DNA of 64,000 nucleotides, from contig CAJTJP010000010.1 of assembly GCA_910576855.1 (NCBI GenBank), positions 1-64,000 of the forward strand, written 5' to 3'. Position numbers and translations under genes: made by a program. Of this stretch, positions 7,738-16,690 are shown one piece after another. Below the pieces are notes generated by a model. The model was not told the DNA's origin. It saw nothing but the letters and a program-made list of their open reading frames with translations, and did not search any database. How positions within the stretch are numbered: position 1 is the stretch's first letter; each line of letters opens with the position of its first letter. The DNA is from Erysipelotrichales bacterium. Its GTDB lineage: Bacteria > Bacillota_I > Bacilli_A > Erysipelotrichales > Erysipelotrichaceae.

Positions 7738-8005
7738 ATTTCTTTCCCTCCAGTATGTGTCCAATTACTATCGTTTATTATTATAGCATTAATTTTCATC
7801 AATTACATCTCTTATTCCATCTTTTTTATGCAAAGCACCTTTATTTTCCTTCTTTTTATAGTTTGACATCGTCAAAAAGGCTTGATATTCATGTACTGTC
7901 CACATATCGCAGCTTAAAAATACATTAATTCTTGTCAATTCTTTCAGCAATATGGTATCATTTTATCATTGCGAAAAAAGATAACCGAAAAAGGATGTGA
8001 AGGCT

Positions 8006-8863
8006 ATGCGTAAATCAACTGCGAATATCATGCTTGTGCTTGTAACAATCATATGGGGCGGAGGCTTTATTGCGACAAGCACGGCTTTGGATGATCTGTC
8101 ACCGTTTACAATATTGATGATTCGCTTTTTAGGTGCTGCGATATTACCGATTGCGATTTCATGGAAAGCGCTATGCAAGCTGAGTTTTTCAACCATTTTG
8201 AAGGGCTTGTTTTGCGGAGCTATGCTGTTTTTGGCCTTTGCCTTTCAAACCTTCGGCTTAATGTATACGACACCCTCAAAAAATGCTTTTTTGACAGCCA
8301 CAAATGTAATTTTGGTTCCTTATCTGTTATGGCTTGTTTTAAAACGAAAGCCGACAGGGAAGGAAATACTGGCATCATCGATGTGTGTGATCGGAATTGC
8401 ACTGCTGACATTAAAAAGTGATGCTGTACAAATAAATATCGGTGATCTATTGTCCTTTATTTGTGCGCTATTTTTTGCGGCACATATGATTGCGCTTGAA
8501 AAAGCGGCACCTGATACCGATGTATTTGCCATGACAGCACTTCAAATGATAAGTGCGGGAATTTTATCAGCGATTTTTGCGCTGTCCATTGAGGGTGTTC
8601 CTAAGGTGATTCCTGCCTCTGCATCGATCGCAATCGGTTATTCAATCATTTGTTCAACAATGTTGGCATATCTTTTACAGACATGGGCCCAAAAATATAC
8701 AAGTGCAAATCATGCATCCATGATTCTTTCAATGGAAGCTTTATGGGCATCGTTTTTCTCTTATTGCTTCTTTCAGGAAACAATGAGCCCGGCTATGCTG
8801 ATCGGAGCAACCTTAATTTTTATATCGGTGATTTATATAGAATATCAGCCGAAAAAGGAATGA
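8006..8863 (+). CDS. EamA/DMT-family transporter
   Basis: About 285 residues with ten hydrophobic segments arranged as two EamA repeats (about 5-137 and 145-280). The first has the typical NIMLVLVTIIWGGGFI opening and the second the QKYTSANHASMILSMEALWA stretch before helix 9. Family members export amino acids, nucleosides or other small metabolites across the inner membrane; the substrate cannot be read here. The start could be GTG 7997, but it is only two bases from aagga, so ATG 8006 is preferred. Confidence 0.88.
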   Translation: MRKSTANIMLVLVTIIWGGGFIATSTALDDLSPFTILMIRFLGAAILPIAISWKALCKLSFSTILKGLFCGAMLFLAFAFQTFGLMYTTPSKNAFLTATNVILVPYLLWLVLKRKPTGKEILASSMCVIGIALLTLKSDAVQINIGDLLSFICALFFAAHMIALEKAAPDTDVFAMTALQMISAGILSAIFALSIEGVPKVIPASASIAIGYSIICSTMLAYLLQTWAQKYTSANHASMILSMEALWASFFSYCFFQETMSPAMLIGATLIFISVIYIEYQPKKE

Positions 8864-9006
8864 TGTTCTATATAAACGGAATAAAATAAAGCGCTGATGT
8901 ATCTCTTGCTGATTCATCACATAGCAATGCAGCCATGAGGATGCATTCTTATGAAAAAGCAGAAGCGAAAAAGTAATTTTTTTCTTTTCAAGCGATAATT
9001 TTATGG

Positions 9007-9057
9007 TATAATTGATTTGTGAAAAAACTTACAAGGGAAGGGAATCGTGGGATTCCC
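9007..9057 (+). promoter_or_regulatory. -10 element and leader hairpin of hydrogenase
   Basis: TATAAT at 9007-9012 is preceded by ttttca (8985-8990). The 5' leader holds a perfect 7-bp stem gggaatc/gattccc (9040-9057) with a gtgg loop, 17 bases before the ribosome site. No T-run follows, so it may affect mRNA stability or translation. Confidence 0.55.
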
Positions 9058-9081
9058 GCATAGAGAAAACAGGAGGAAGCT

Positions 9082-10530
9082 ATGTCATTATTTGAGCATG
9101 AGGCAAGACAATTTAAGTTTGATGTTTTGCGTGAGGTCAGTCATCGTTGTTTTGAAGGAAAATTAGATGATTCCGTAGTAGATGAATTGGCCTATTTATT
9201 AATTCCGGGGAAGCGTGCAAATTTCCGTTGCTGTGTTTATAAGGAACGTGAGATTATTCGTCAGCGTACCCGTATGGCGATGGGAAAAGCACCGATACCG
9301 ACGGAGCATGATAACCCGAGACAAATCGTTCGTGTAATTGAAGCAGCCTGCGACGACTGCAATATTCATAAAATTTTAGTTACGGATAACTGTCGCAAGT
9401 GTATGGCTAAATCTTGTATGGCAGCCTGCAAATTCGATGCGATGAAAATGGGACCGAATCACGCATATATTGATTATGATAAATGTAAAGAATGCGGTGC
9501 CTGTGTCAATGCCTGTCCGTTTAATGCGATTGTTGAAACACAGCGGCCGTGTAAGGCAAGCTGTCCCGTAGACGCAATCAGCATGGATGAAAACGGCTTG
9601 GCACAGATCAATGAGGAAAAATGTATCAACTGCGGTGCATGTCAGGCAAAATGTCCGTTCGGTGCGATTGAGGATATGTCATGGATGACCGATGTCATTC
9701 GCGAGCTGACCTCAGGAACGAAAATGTTTGCGATTTTTGCGCCGGCGATTCAAGGACAGTTTGACAATGCGACCTTGCCGCAGATCAAAGAGGGAATCCG
9801 TCAGTTAGGCTTTGAAGAAGCATATGAGGCTGCGATCGGTGCCGATGCGGTTGCGTGGTATGAGCGTGAGGATGCCTTAAAGCATAAGGCAGAGGGCAAA
9901 AAAATTACGACATCCTGCTGTCCTGCATTTGTGAATATGGCAAAGCAGCATTTCCCGAGTGTATATGAAAATAATGTGTCACATATGGTATCGCCGATGG
10001 TAGCAATCGGCCGCTATTTGAAAAAGCATTATCCTGATCATAAGCTTGTATTTATCGGTCCTTGTGTGGCTAAAAAACAAGAGGTACAGGATTCCTGCAT
10101 CGATTACTGCTTGACCTTTGAGGAATTGGCAGCGATGATGATCAGCCGTCATATTTCTCCTGAGGACGTTACACCGAATGAAGCGGATATCGCATCTGCA
10201 TACGGACGTAATTTTGCGATCGGCGGCGGTGTGTCAAAGGCAATGCTTCAGGCATTAAAGGAAAACAGTGAGGAGCCTGTCAGTGCCGAATATGCGGACG
10301 GAGCGGCTGCCTGCAAAAAGGCGTTGCTGCTGATGAAGGTCAATCGCTTTCAAAGCGATGTGTTAGAGGGCATGGCATGTGTCGGCGGCTGTATCTGCGG
10401 ACCGGCTGCGATTGAAAATGCGCCGAAAATCAAACAGCGCATGACTAAGGAAAATACCGAAATAAAGGAAAAAACCATTACTTCCACACTGCAGCAGTTT
10501 GATTTCAGCGATATAGATCTGCATAAGTAA
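9082..10530 (+). CDS. Monomeric [FeFe] hydrogenase, group B type
   Basis: A 482-residue iron-only hydrogenase. Two 4Fe-4S ferredoxin motifs read CKECGACVNACPF (about 135-147) and CINCGACQAKCPF (181-193), with further Cys clusters at 90-116 and 157-161. The H-cluster ligands are in TSCCPAF (277-283), GPCVAKKQE (327-334) and EGMACVGGCICGPA (429-442). These variants differ from the canonical TSCSPGW and match the group B style. The enzyme would evolve or take up hydrogen in the cytosol using ferredoxin. No maturase genes (hydE, hydF, hydG) lie nearby. Confidence 0.92.
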   Translation: MSLFEHEARQFKFDVLREVSHRCFEGKLDDSVVDELAYLLIPGKRANFRCCVYKEREIIRQRTRMAMGKAPIPTEHDNPRQIVRVIEAACDDCNIHKILVTDNCRKCMAKSCMAACKFDAMKMGPNHAYIDYDKCKECGACVNACPFNAIVETQRPCKASCPVDAISMDENGLAQINEEKCINCGACQAKCPFGAIEDMSWMTDVIRELTSGTKMFAIFAPAIQGQFDNATLPQIKEGIRQLGFEEAYEAAIGADAVAWYEREDALKHKAEGKKITTSCCPAFVNMAKQHFPSVYENNVSHMVSPMVAIGRYLKKHYPDHKLVFIGPCVAKKQEVQDSCIDYCLTFEELAAMMISRHISPEDVTPNEADIASAYGRNFAIGGGVSKAMLQALKENSEEPVSAEYADGAAACKKALLLMKVNRFQSDVLEGMACVGGCICGPAAIENAPKIKQRMTKENTEIKEKTITSTLQQFDFSDIDLHK

Positions 10531-10535
10531 CAGTT

Positions 10536-10560
10536 AGCTGTCTGTTTCAGACAGCTTTCT
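10536..10560 (+). terminator. Terminator of hydrogenase gene
   Basis: The stem agctgtctg/cagacagct with a 3-base loop is followed by ttcttta. Confidence 0.75.
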
Positions 10561-10633
10561 TTATAGCTATAAGTAAGGTCATGCTTCGTGTGCTTTGGAA
10601 GCATACAACGACAGAAAAGAAAGGTGGAGTACG

Positions 10634-11131
10634 ATGCTTTGGCAAATGAATGAGCGTATCGATGCCGAATTATCAGAGGGCATTGTGATCGATTATATCA
10701 ACGATCGTTTTGCGGTCGTTATCAAGGATGATGTATGGACAGATTATGAAAGGAAGGCGCTGCATCATAATCCGCTGCATATTTATTTCGGTTATGAACG
10801 TGTCTGTGCGTTCTTCTTGATTGAGAATGTGGATTCGATCGATACAAGCGACGCTGTTTTTGATATCCATGCCTGTGATGAAAAGGAAGCAGTGTTGAAA
10901 AAAGAGCAGTATGAATTGGAAATCTATTTGGCAGACAATCAAAATCAGGTCTGTGCAGCACGAGCAATTACTTTAAGCAAAGCAGACAGTAAAATCATCC
11001 GTGATGCCTTAGAGAAACAGCAGGAGACAGCTTATGATGAGGAAGGCTTCGACCGTGCCTTGTATAAGCTTCAGCATACCTATGAGCCGTTTGAAATGGA
11101 ACAGCTTGCGCTGCTTAAGGCAAGCTTCTGA
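10634..11131 (+). CDS. Conserved-looking cytosolic protein, unknown
   Basis: I do not recognise the family. The 165-residue product is acidic, soluble and has no membrane segment or signal. It contains long strands such as GIVIDYINDRFAVVIKDD and a helical C-terminus. ATG 10634 is chosen because ggtggag precedes it by four bases; an upstream frame extension has no ribosome site. It stands alone between two terminators, so context gives no clue to function. Confidence 0.7.
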   Translation: MLWQMNERIDAELSEGIVIDYINDRFAVVIKDDVWTDYERKALHHNPLHIYFGYERVCAFFLIENVDSIDTSDAVFDIHACDEKEAVLKKEQYELEIYLADNQNQVCAARAITLSKADSKIIRDALEKQQETAYDEEGFDRALYKLQHTYEPFEMEQLALLKASF

Positions 11132-11155
11132 TTAAATCAAAGTGCTTAAGATAAT

Positions 11156-11182
11156 AAAAAGCTTCGCGAGGAAGCTTTTTTT
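11156..11182. terminator. Bidirectional terminator between convergent genes
   Basis: The stem aaaaagcttc/gaagcttttttt serves the preceding plus-strand gene and, from the other side, the minus-strand lactate permease. Confidence 0.85.
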
Positions 11183-11183
11183 G

Positions 11184-12749
11184 TCATAGTAGGAAATGGG
11201 CGATATCAGCACCGAAATATACGATGATTGCCATTACGATAACATACGCAAAGGCATATTTGGCGATGCGTGATAATATTTCACCGTCCTTGCCGCTCAA
11301 TGAGCATGCGGCACAGCCGATCGCAATGCTTTGCGGGGACAGCATTTTGCCGGCGCTCGTTCCGAGGGAATTGGCTGCGACAAGCCAAATATCATTAGCG
11401 CCGATTGCTCGAGCTGCTTCAAACTGCACATTGCCGAACAATACCTCTGAGCTTGTACCGCTTCCGGTCACAAAGGTTCCCAAAGCACCGATCAGCGGAG
11501 CTGCGAGCGGATAGAAGCTGCCGAGCACGACCACAAAGAAGGCGGCAATATCAGAAATCATTCCTGCGTAGCCCATGATTTTTGCGCAGGCAAGGACACC
11601 GAGCATGGTACATATGGTCTTTGCCATCTGTTTGATCGTATCCTTCATCACCTTTACAAAATCAGATGCTTTGCATTTTTGTAACAGACCGCCGATAAAT
11701 CCTGATAATAAAATCAAAACTCCGGGGGTATTAAGCCAAGTGAAGGTATAAGGGGACGCATTTTCACCTTGATAAATCATCACACTTGTTTTTATTGCAC
11801 TCAGCGGTTCATTGATAGGCGGTACAAGCTTGCTTGTAAGAAGCAGCAGTACAAAGATAAGGATAAACGGACTCCATGCAATCAATGCTTTTTCAGCAGT
11901 GATTTTTGCTTGAGATTCATTACTGATTTCCATACGGTATTCTTCACTCACTTCATGGTGCTTTCCGTAATAGGCCGCATAGGCAAAGGTACAGGCAAGG
12001 GAACAGACACTGGCGATGATGACCGGCAAATCCGCTCCGATAAATTTAGCCGCAAGGATTTCGGGAATGACAAAGCTTAAGGAAGCGACACAGATAAAGG
12101 GAAGCATTCCTTTCAAGCCCTTTTTTCCGCCGCTAACAAGCATCACCATCAAAAACGGTGATATAAACAACAGCGGTGCTGTTTGAATTGTTTGAACAAA
12201 AGCCAAAGTAGTGCTGTCTAAAGCGGTAACACCGGCTAAAGTCGTGGTCGGAATACCGATCGAACCGAACATTGTCGGACATCCGTTGGCAATTAGGCAT
12301 GCCAATATTGCTTCTATCGGTGAAAATCCCAGCGCATACAGCATGCTGGCGGGAATGGCGATTGCCACACCGAAGCCAGCCATACCCTCTAAAAAGCCGC
12401 CGAAGCACCAACCGATCAATATTACCAAAATACGCTTATCACAGCTGATTGAGGTAATCATACGCTTTATGATATCCATTGCTCCGGTATACACCGTCAA
12501 ATTATACGTGAAGACAGCTGCGATAATAACCAATACGATCGGCCAAAGCGCCATCGCAAAGCCCTCTAAGGCAGCACTGCCGGCAGCATACACCGGCATG
12601 TCCCAAATAAATATCGCTTCGATAAATGCTATGACACAGGCACCGACAGAGGCAATATGTGCCTGAAGCTTAAAGCCGCATAATGCAACGATCAGCCATA
12701 TGATCGGCAGCAGTGCCAACAGGAACATGATAAATACAGAATCAAACAT
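11184..12749 (-). CDS. lctP: L-lactate permease family transporter
   Basis: A 521-residue membrane protein with about 13 hydrophobic segments, typical of the LctP/LldP family. Diagnostic stretches include WCFGGFLEGMAGFGVAIAIP, ANGCPTMFGSIGIPTTTLAG and LGTFVTGSGTSSEVLFGN, the last near residue 430. It would move lactate, and possibly glycolate, with protons across the membrane. The ATG follows aaggagtg by six bases. It is monocistronic here and convergent with the preceding gene, with no lactate dehydrogenase beside it. Confidence 0.93.
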   Translation of the reverse strand: MFDSVFIMFLLALLPIIWLIVALCGFKLQAHIASVGACVIAFIEAIFIWDMPVYAAGSAALEGFAMALWPIVLVIIAAVFTYNLTVYTGAMDIIKRMITSISCDKRILVILIGWCFGGFLEGMAGFGVAIAIPASMLYALGFSPIEAILACLIANGCPTMFGSIGIPTTTLAGVTALDSTTLAFVQTIQTAPLLFISPFLMVMLVSGGKKGLKGMLPFICVASLSFVIPEILAAKFIGADLPVIIASVCSLACTFAYAAYYGKHHEVSEEYRMEISNESQAKITAEKALIAWSPFILIFVLLLLTSKLVPPINEPLSAIKTSVMIYQGENASPYTFTWLNTPGVLILLSGFIGGLLQKCKASDFVKVMKDTIKQMAKTICTMLGVLACAKIMGYAGMISDIAAFFVVVLGSFYPLAAPLIGALGTFVTGSGTSSEVLFGNVQFEAARAIGANDIWLVAANSLGTSAGKMLSPQSIAIGCAACSLSGKDGEILSRIAKYAFAYVIVMAIIVYFGADIAHFLL

Positions 12750-13030
12750 AACTTCACTCCTTAAAATCCCTTATGATCGTTTTTATTTTATTATGCTTTC
12801 CGTAACATGTCCAGTATAATTTTTCTTTTTCACTTGTTTCACATAGACTGTCGCAGGCACTTATTTATAAGGATGAGGAAAATATATAAGGAACCTGGAT
12901 TTATTAAACAGACCGATTCAACGTATACGAGCTTAATACCAAGATTTTCATTCATAAACAAACGCAAATATCGATCATATCATACATATACTGATTATTG
13001 ATAAGAAAGCGAGTGAAAGAGAGAGATACT

Positions 13031-14197
13031 ATGAACGATAAAATACCACGACAATACCTTGCTGCAACCTACCGTCAATATCCGATTATGCCAATCGAAG
13101 GAAAGGGCTGTCGCTTGATCGATCGGCAGGGGAAATCGTATTTGGACTTGACATCGGGAATCGGTGTGAATGTATTCGGTTACGGGAACAATGATTGGCA
13201 GCAGGCAATGATTAAACAAATCTATCGTTTGACTCATTGTTCCAATTTGTTTTTGAATGAACAGGCGATTGAATGTGCACGGTTATTGTGTGAGAAAACC
13301 GGTTGTGAACGAGTTTTTTTCGCAAACAGCGGGGCAGAAAGCAATGAGGGCGCCATCAAGGCCGCAAGAAAATACAGTCATGATCGCTATGGCGAGAATC
13401 GAAGTGAAATCCTCACCTTGACGAATTCGTTTCATGGTCGCACGATCACCACACTGTCCGCTAACGGTCAATCGGTATTTCATCAGCATTATATGCCGTT
13501 TACCGAGGGCTTTCAACATGTGTATACCAATGATATCAATGATTTCAAACACAAGCTGAGCTCACGTACCTGTGCCGTCATGCTGGAGCTGATTCAAGGA
13601 GAGGGAGGAGTCAATGAGCTGACACCTGCCTTTGTCAATGAAATTCAAGCAATCTGTAAGGAAAGAGATATTTTGCTTATTATTGATGAGGTACAAACGG
13701 GAATCGGCCGCTGCGGCTCATTGTTTTTATATGAACAATATCACTTGACGCCTGATATCGTAACATGCGCAAAGGGACTCGGTGGCGGACTTCCGATCGG
13801 CGCAGTACTGTTTTTTCATAAAACAAAGGATGTGTTTCAACAAGGTGATCATGGCTCGACCTTTGGCGGAAATATGCTGTCATGTACAAGTGCAATTTAT
13901 GTTTTAACGCATTTGAATGAAAAGCTGTATCGTGATATTCGTGAAAACGGCATCTATTTTAAACAGGAACTGTTAAAATGCCCCCATGTGGAAGCTGTCA
14001 GCGGCAGAGGCTATATGCTCGGAATCCGCTTTGATCGCCCCTTCGCACAGCACATCGCACATCGCTGTATGGAAAACAATCTGTTAGTAACGACAGCTAA
14101 AAATCATATTCGCTTATTACCGCCGCTGGTTTTAACAAGGGCGGAAATAGATGAAGCTGTTACCATTTTAAAGGGCATCCTGAATACAGAGCCATAA
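13031..14197 (+). CDS. argD: Acetylornithine aminotransferase (class III)
   Basis: A 388-residue PLP-dependent enzyme. Visible motifs are NSGAESNEGAIKAARKY (about 99-115), SFHGRT (133-138), ELIQGEGGV (186-194), the aspartate in IIDEVQTGIGR (217-227) and the PLP lysine K248 in CAKGLGGGLPIGA. It should transfer an amino group between N-acetylornithine and 2-oxoglutarate in arginine synthesis, although related omega-aminotransferases look similar. The ATG follows gagagag. No other arginine gene is present in the window, and I see neither a T-box nor a clear ArgR box upstream. Confidence 0.82.
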   Translation: MNDKIPRQYLAATYRQYPIMPIEGKGCRLIDRQGKSYLDLTSGIGVNVFGYGNNDWQQAMIKQIYRLTHCSNLFLNEQAIECARLLCEKTGCERVFFANSGAESNEGAIKAARKYSHDRYGENRSEILTLTNSFHGRTITTLSANGQSVFHQHYMPFTEGFQHVYTNDINDFKHKLSSRTCAVMLELIQGEGGVNELTPAFVNEIQAICKERDILLIIDEVQTGIGRCGSLFLYEQYHLTPDIVTCAKGLGGGLPIGAVLFFHKTKDVFQQGDHGSTFGGNMLSCTSAIYVLTHLNEKLYRDIRENGIYFKQELLKCPHVEAVSGRGYMLGIRFDRPFAQHIAHRCMENNLLVTTAKNHIRLLPPLVLTRAEIDEAVTILKGILNTEP

Positions 14198-14319
14198 TTT
14201 TAAAAAATTTTATAGGAAAGAATCATTGAAATAAGAATATCGGAGATTGAACAGCTTCTGATAATAAGCCTATCTATTCTTTCTGTTGATAATTATTCGG
14301 CAATATGACTATAAATGAT

Positions 14320-14348
14320 TTGACATGTGCAGATTACCGAATTAAGAT
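14320..14348 (+). promoter_or_regulatory. Promoter of NimA-like gene
   Basis: TTGACA (14320-14325), a 17-base spacer and TAAGAT (14343-14348). The expected leader of about 110 bases contains a small upstream reading frame. Confidence 0.65.
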
Positions 14349-14413
14349 AGAGATACCAACTATGAATAATAATGGTAAAACAACAATCAATCAGAAAAAG
14401 AAAGGATAGGGAT

Positions 14414-14473
14414 ATGATCTTACGACTTTTCATCAGTCATGATTATATTCCGCGGATATGTAATGAAAAATAA
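14414..14473 (+). CDS. Candidate 19-residue upstream ORF
   Basis: The reading frame starts MILRLFISHDY and has the best ribosome site in the leader (aaaggatagggat before the ATG). It ends 11 bases inside the next gene, in another frame. The downstream gene lacks its own clear ribosome site, so translation may be coupled. There is no independent evidence that it is translated. Confidence 0.4.
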   Translation: MILRLFISHDYIPRICNEK

Positions 14474-14954
14474 AATGCGCAGAAGCGCTCAGCGTTTATC
14501 AAAAGAAGAATGTATTTCAATGTTAGAACGTAATACTGCCGGTGTTTTAGCCTTATACGACGGTGATACTCCATACGCGGTGCCGTTAAGCTATGTGTAT
14601 AAGGATAATAAGATCTATTTTCACAGCGCAAAGGAAGGTCATAAAATTAGCGCTGTCAGACATTGTTCGCAGGCATCATTTTGTGTGATCGATCGTGATG
14701 ATATAAAGCCTGAGCAGTATACCACGTATTATCGCAGCGTAATTGCCTTTGGTGATGTATGTATCATAGAGGAAAAACAAAAGGCAAAAGCGGCAATGCA
14801 GCTTTTAGCACTTAAATATAATCCTGATGATAACTATGAACATCGACAAAAGGTGATTACCGATGCCGATCAAGCATATAAAGTACTTGTTCTCACGATT
14901 TCGGATATGAGCGGCAAGGAAGCGATTGAACTGATCAAGCATCATAATAACTGA
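14463..14954 (+). CDS. NimA-like pyridoxamine 5'-phosphate oxidase-family protein
   Basis: About 163 residues of the split-barrel flavin-binding family. It begins with MRRSAQRLSKEECISMLERN near residue 5 and has the typical YAVPLSYVYKDNKIYFHSAKEGHK block. Relatives reduce nitroimidazoles or bind FMN or haem; the actual substrate is not evident. The start could be ATG 14463 or ATG 14475; neither has a good ribosome site, and an upstream small ORF overlaps it. It is monocistronic. Confidence 0.82.
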   Translation: MKNKMRRSAQRLSKEECISMLERNTAGVLALYDGDTPYAVPLSYVYKDNKIYFHSAKEGHKISAVRHCSQASFCVIDRDDIKPEQYTTYYRSVIAFGDVCIIEEKQKAKAAMQLLALKYNPDDNYEHRQKVITDADQAYKVLVLTISDMSGKEAIELIKHHNN

Positions 14955-15073
14955 ATTTATTATTATTCATGTTATAGATGAAAAGATTCTACTAACGGAA
15001 GTCAAAAAAATCTATATGTGATAAAATAATATGCAAACGATTGGAAATGTATAACAAAATCATAATATTTAGG

Positions 15074-15102
15074 TTGAAATCCCCATGCGGTTTTGTTAAA
15101 CT
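15074..15102 (+). promoter_or_regulatory. Promoter of lipoprotein gene
   Basis: TTGAAA (15074-15079), 17 bases, TAAACT (15097-15102), followed by taggagg before the gene. Confidence 0.6.
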
Positions 15103-15124
15103 ATTAACTAGGAGGTAAGGAACA

Positions 15125-15595
15125 ATGAAAAAATTATTAGCTTGTTTATTTTGCGCATCTGTATTATTAGCAGGTTGCGGCGGAAGCGACGGAGATGCTG
15201 CAGCGGTTAAGACCGGTGAAGGTACTGCAACAACTGAAAGTCACGGTGATACTTTAACAACAACTGCAAAGGTTGAACTGGACGGCGACAAATTCACTAA
15301 GGTTGAAATCGATGAAACCTACAAAACAGACAAAGGTGAAGAAACTACCAAAAAGACTTTAGGCGAAAAATACGCTATGAAGGATGCCAGCGCCAAAATG
15401 GGCAAAATCGAAGGCGGTGCCGAGTGGTTTGAGCAGATTAAATTCTTAGAAGACTATATCGTAGCAAACGGTGTAGACGGAATTGAATTAGGTGAAGACG
15501 GCAAGGCAACTAATGAAGATGTATTGACAGGTTGTACAATCAATATCAAGCCTTATGTTGAAGCTGTAAAAGCAGCAAAAGACAGCGCAAAATAA
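15125..15595 (+). CDS. PplA-like lipoprotein, copy 1
   Basis: A 156-residue lipoprotein with signal peptide and lipobox LLAGC (Cys at about 18). A charged linker leads to a domain resembling the FMN-binding/PplA type: strands AKVELDGDKFTKVEIDE, a WFEQIKFLEDYIVANGVDGIEL helix, then EDVLTGCTIN. In covalently flavinylated relatives the last motif reads D-x-x-(S/T)-G-A-T; here Ala is Cys. It is followed by a close paralogue and a NusG-II/Gx-transporter pair, suggesting an extracytoplasmic electron-transfer role. That role is inference. Confidence 0.72.
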   Translation: MKKLLACLFCASVLLAGCGGSDGDAAAVKTGEGTATTESHGDTLTTTAKVELDGDKFTKVEIDETYKTDKGEETTKKTLGEKYAMKDASAKMGKIEGGAEWFEQIKFLEDYIVANGVDGIELGEDGKATNEDVLTGCTINIKPYVEAVKAAKDSAK

Positions 15596-15600
15596 GAATG

Positions 15601-15629
15601 AAATATCAGGTGTTCGCCTGATATTTTTT
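15601..15629 (+). terminator. Terminator of lipoprotein copy 1
   Basis: The 10-bp stem aaatatcagg/cctgatattt with a T tail separates the two lipoprotein genes. Confidence 0.85.
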
Positions 15630-15705
15630 ATCCCGTAAACAATATATCCGCATGTATAAAAAACATAGAAAAAGCCATACTATAACTGCAACGGAGGTAG
15701 CTGTA

Positions 15706-16113
15706 ATGAAAAAGCTGATGTTAATATGTTTGCTTATGGTCTTATGCGGATGCGGCAAAGAGGATAAGATGGAAAGTGAAGGCACTTATAAAAATGCGAA
15801 GGGTGAAACCTCGATGGCAAAGGTAACCTTCAGCGATAATAAGATCACCAAGGTAGAATTAGATGAAACGACCGGTGATACGACCAAAAAGAAGCTGGGC
15901 GATAAATACGATATGCGTGATGCCAGTCCGATCGGTAAAAACTGGGATGAACAGATTGCATACTTAGAAAGCTATATCAAGCGTAACGGAATTGAAAATA
16001 TCAAGCTTGATGCGAGCGGCAAAGCAGTCAATGAGGATATTTTAAGTGGCTGTACGATTGCGATTGACGGATATATCAAGGCGATTGAGGATGCAAAAAA
16101 CAAGCTGAAATAA
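15706..16113 (+). CDS. PplA-like lipoprotein, copy 2
   Basis: A 135-residue paralogue of the preceding gene, with signal peptide and lipobox VLCGC. It keeps the same strand and helix pattern (WDEQIAYLESYIKRNGIENI) and the terminal motif EDILSGCTIA, again with Cys where flavinylated relatives have Ala. The linker after the lipobox is shorter than in copy 1. ATG 15706 follows ggaggtagctgta. It has its own terminator, so the two copies are separately transcribed despite arising by tandem duplication. Confidence 0.72.
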   Translation: MKKLMLICLLMVLCGCGKEDKMESEGTYKNAKGETSMAKVTFSDNKITKVELDETTGDTTKKKLGDKYDMRDASPIGKNWDEQIAYLESYIKRNGIENIKLDASGKAVNEDILSGCTIAIDGYIKAIEDAKNKLK

Positions 16114-16144
16114 TAGATAAATACTATAAGGTAAGAATCAGTCA

Positions 16145-16178
16145 AGTCTTTGGAGTCATTCAAAGGCTTTTCTTTTTA
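16145..16178 (+). terminator. Terminator of lipoprotein copy 2
   Basis: The stem agtctttg/caaaggct with one G-T pair is followed by tttctttttata. Confidence 0.7.
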
Positions 16179-16253
16179 TATAAAATGCGCAAAAAGAAAG
16201 ATTGAAGTCCTTTTCATATGCTTCATAAATTGATCGGATTCTGCCGATAAGGA

Positions 16254-16282
16254 TTGCCTTTTTACCGGAACAAAAGTATAAT
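16254..16282 (+). promoter_or_regulatory. Promoter of NusG-II/Gx operon
   Basis: TTGCCT (16254-16259), 17 bases, TATAAT (16277-16282). Confidence 0.65.
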
Positions 16283-16309
16283 GATAGCGTTAAGCATCGG
16301 AGGGATGTA

Positions 16310-16690
16310 ATGAATAAAGCGGATAAAATATTCATAGGTCTTGTGGTGATATCGGCAATTTTATTGTATATCCCTTTATTTATTCAAGACAGTCAAAATA
16401 AGCATAAACAAAAGGCAGTCGTTGTAGATTATCAAAATGAGGAAATTTTACGGGTTGATTTAAATAAGGATGAAACCTATCGGGTACAGGCAAGCTTAGG
16501 CGAGGTACAAATCGAGGTAAAGGACGGAGCGGTTCGAGTGGAAAAGGAAAACTCACCTTATCATTTATGTTCGATACAGGGCTGGGTAAAGGATACAGGG
16601 CGACCGATCATCTGTCTGCCCAATGAATTAGTCGTACAAATTGAGGCGAATGAGACAGGTGAAGACGATGTCGATACGGTGATTCAATAA
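16310..16690 (+). CDS. NusG domain II-containing membrane-anchored protein
   Basis: A 126-residue protein with one N-terminal membrane helix (about 6-24) and an extracytoplasmic NusG-II-like barrel. Signature parts are GEVQIEVKDGAVRVEKENSP, then HLCSIQGWVKDTGRPIICLPNELVVQI. Such genes often sit with a Gx transporter and flavin-transfer genes in extracellular electron-transfer clusters, where the protein resembles EetA. That pathway link is inference. The stop codon overlaps the next start in TAATG, indicating tight translational coupling. Confidence 0.8.
   Translation: MNKADKIFIGLVVISAILLYIPLFIQDSQNKHKQKAVVVDYQNEEILRVDLNKDETYRVQASLGEVQIEVKDGAVRVEKENSPYHLCSIQGWVKDTGRPIICLPNELVVQIEANETGEDDVDTVIQ

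Noticed and set aside
7390-7866. 158-codon plus-strand hydrophobic frame
   Set aside because: It is a shadow of the bactofilin gene on the other strand, produced by its Gln/Asn-rich codons.
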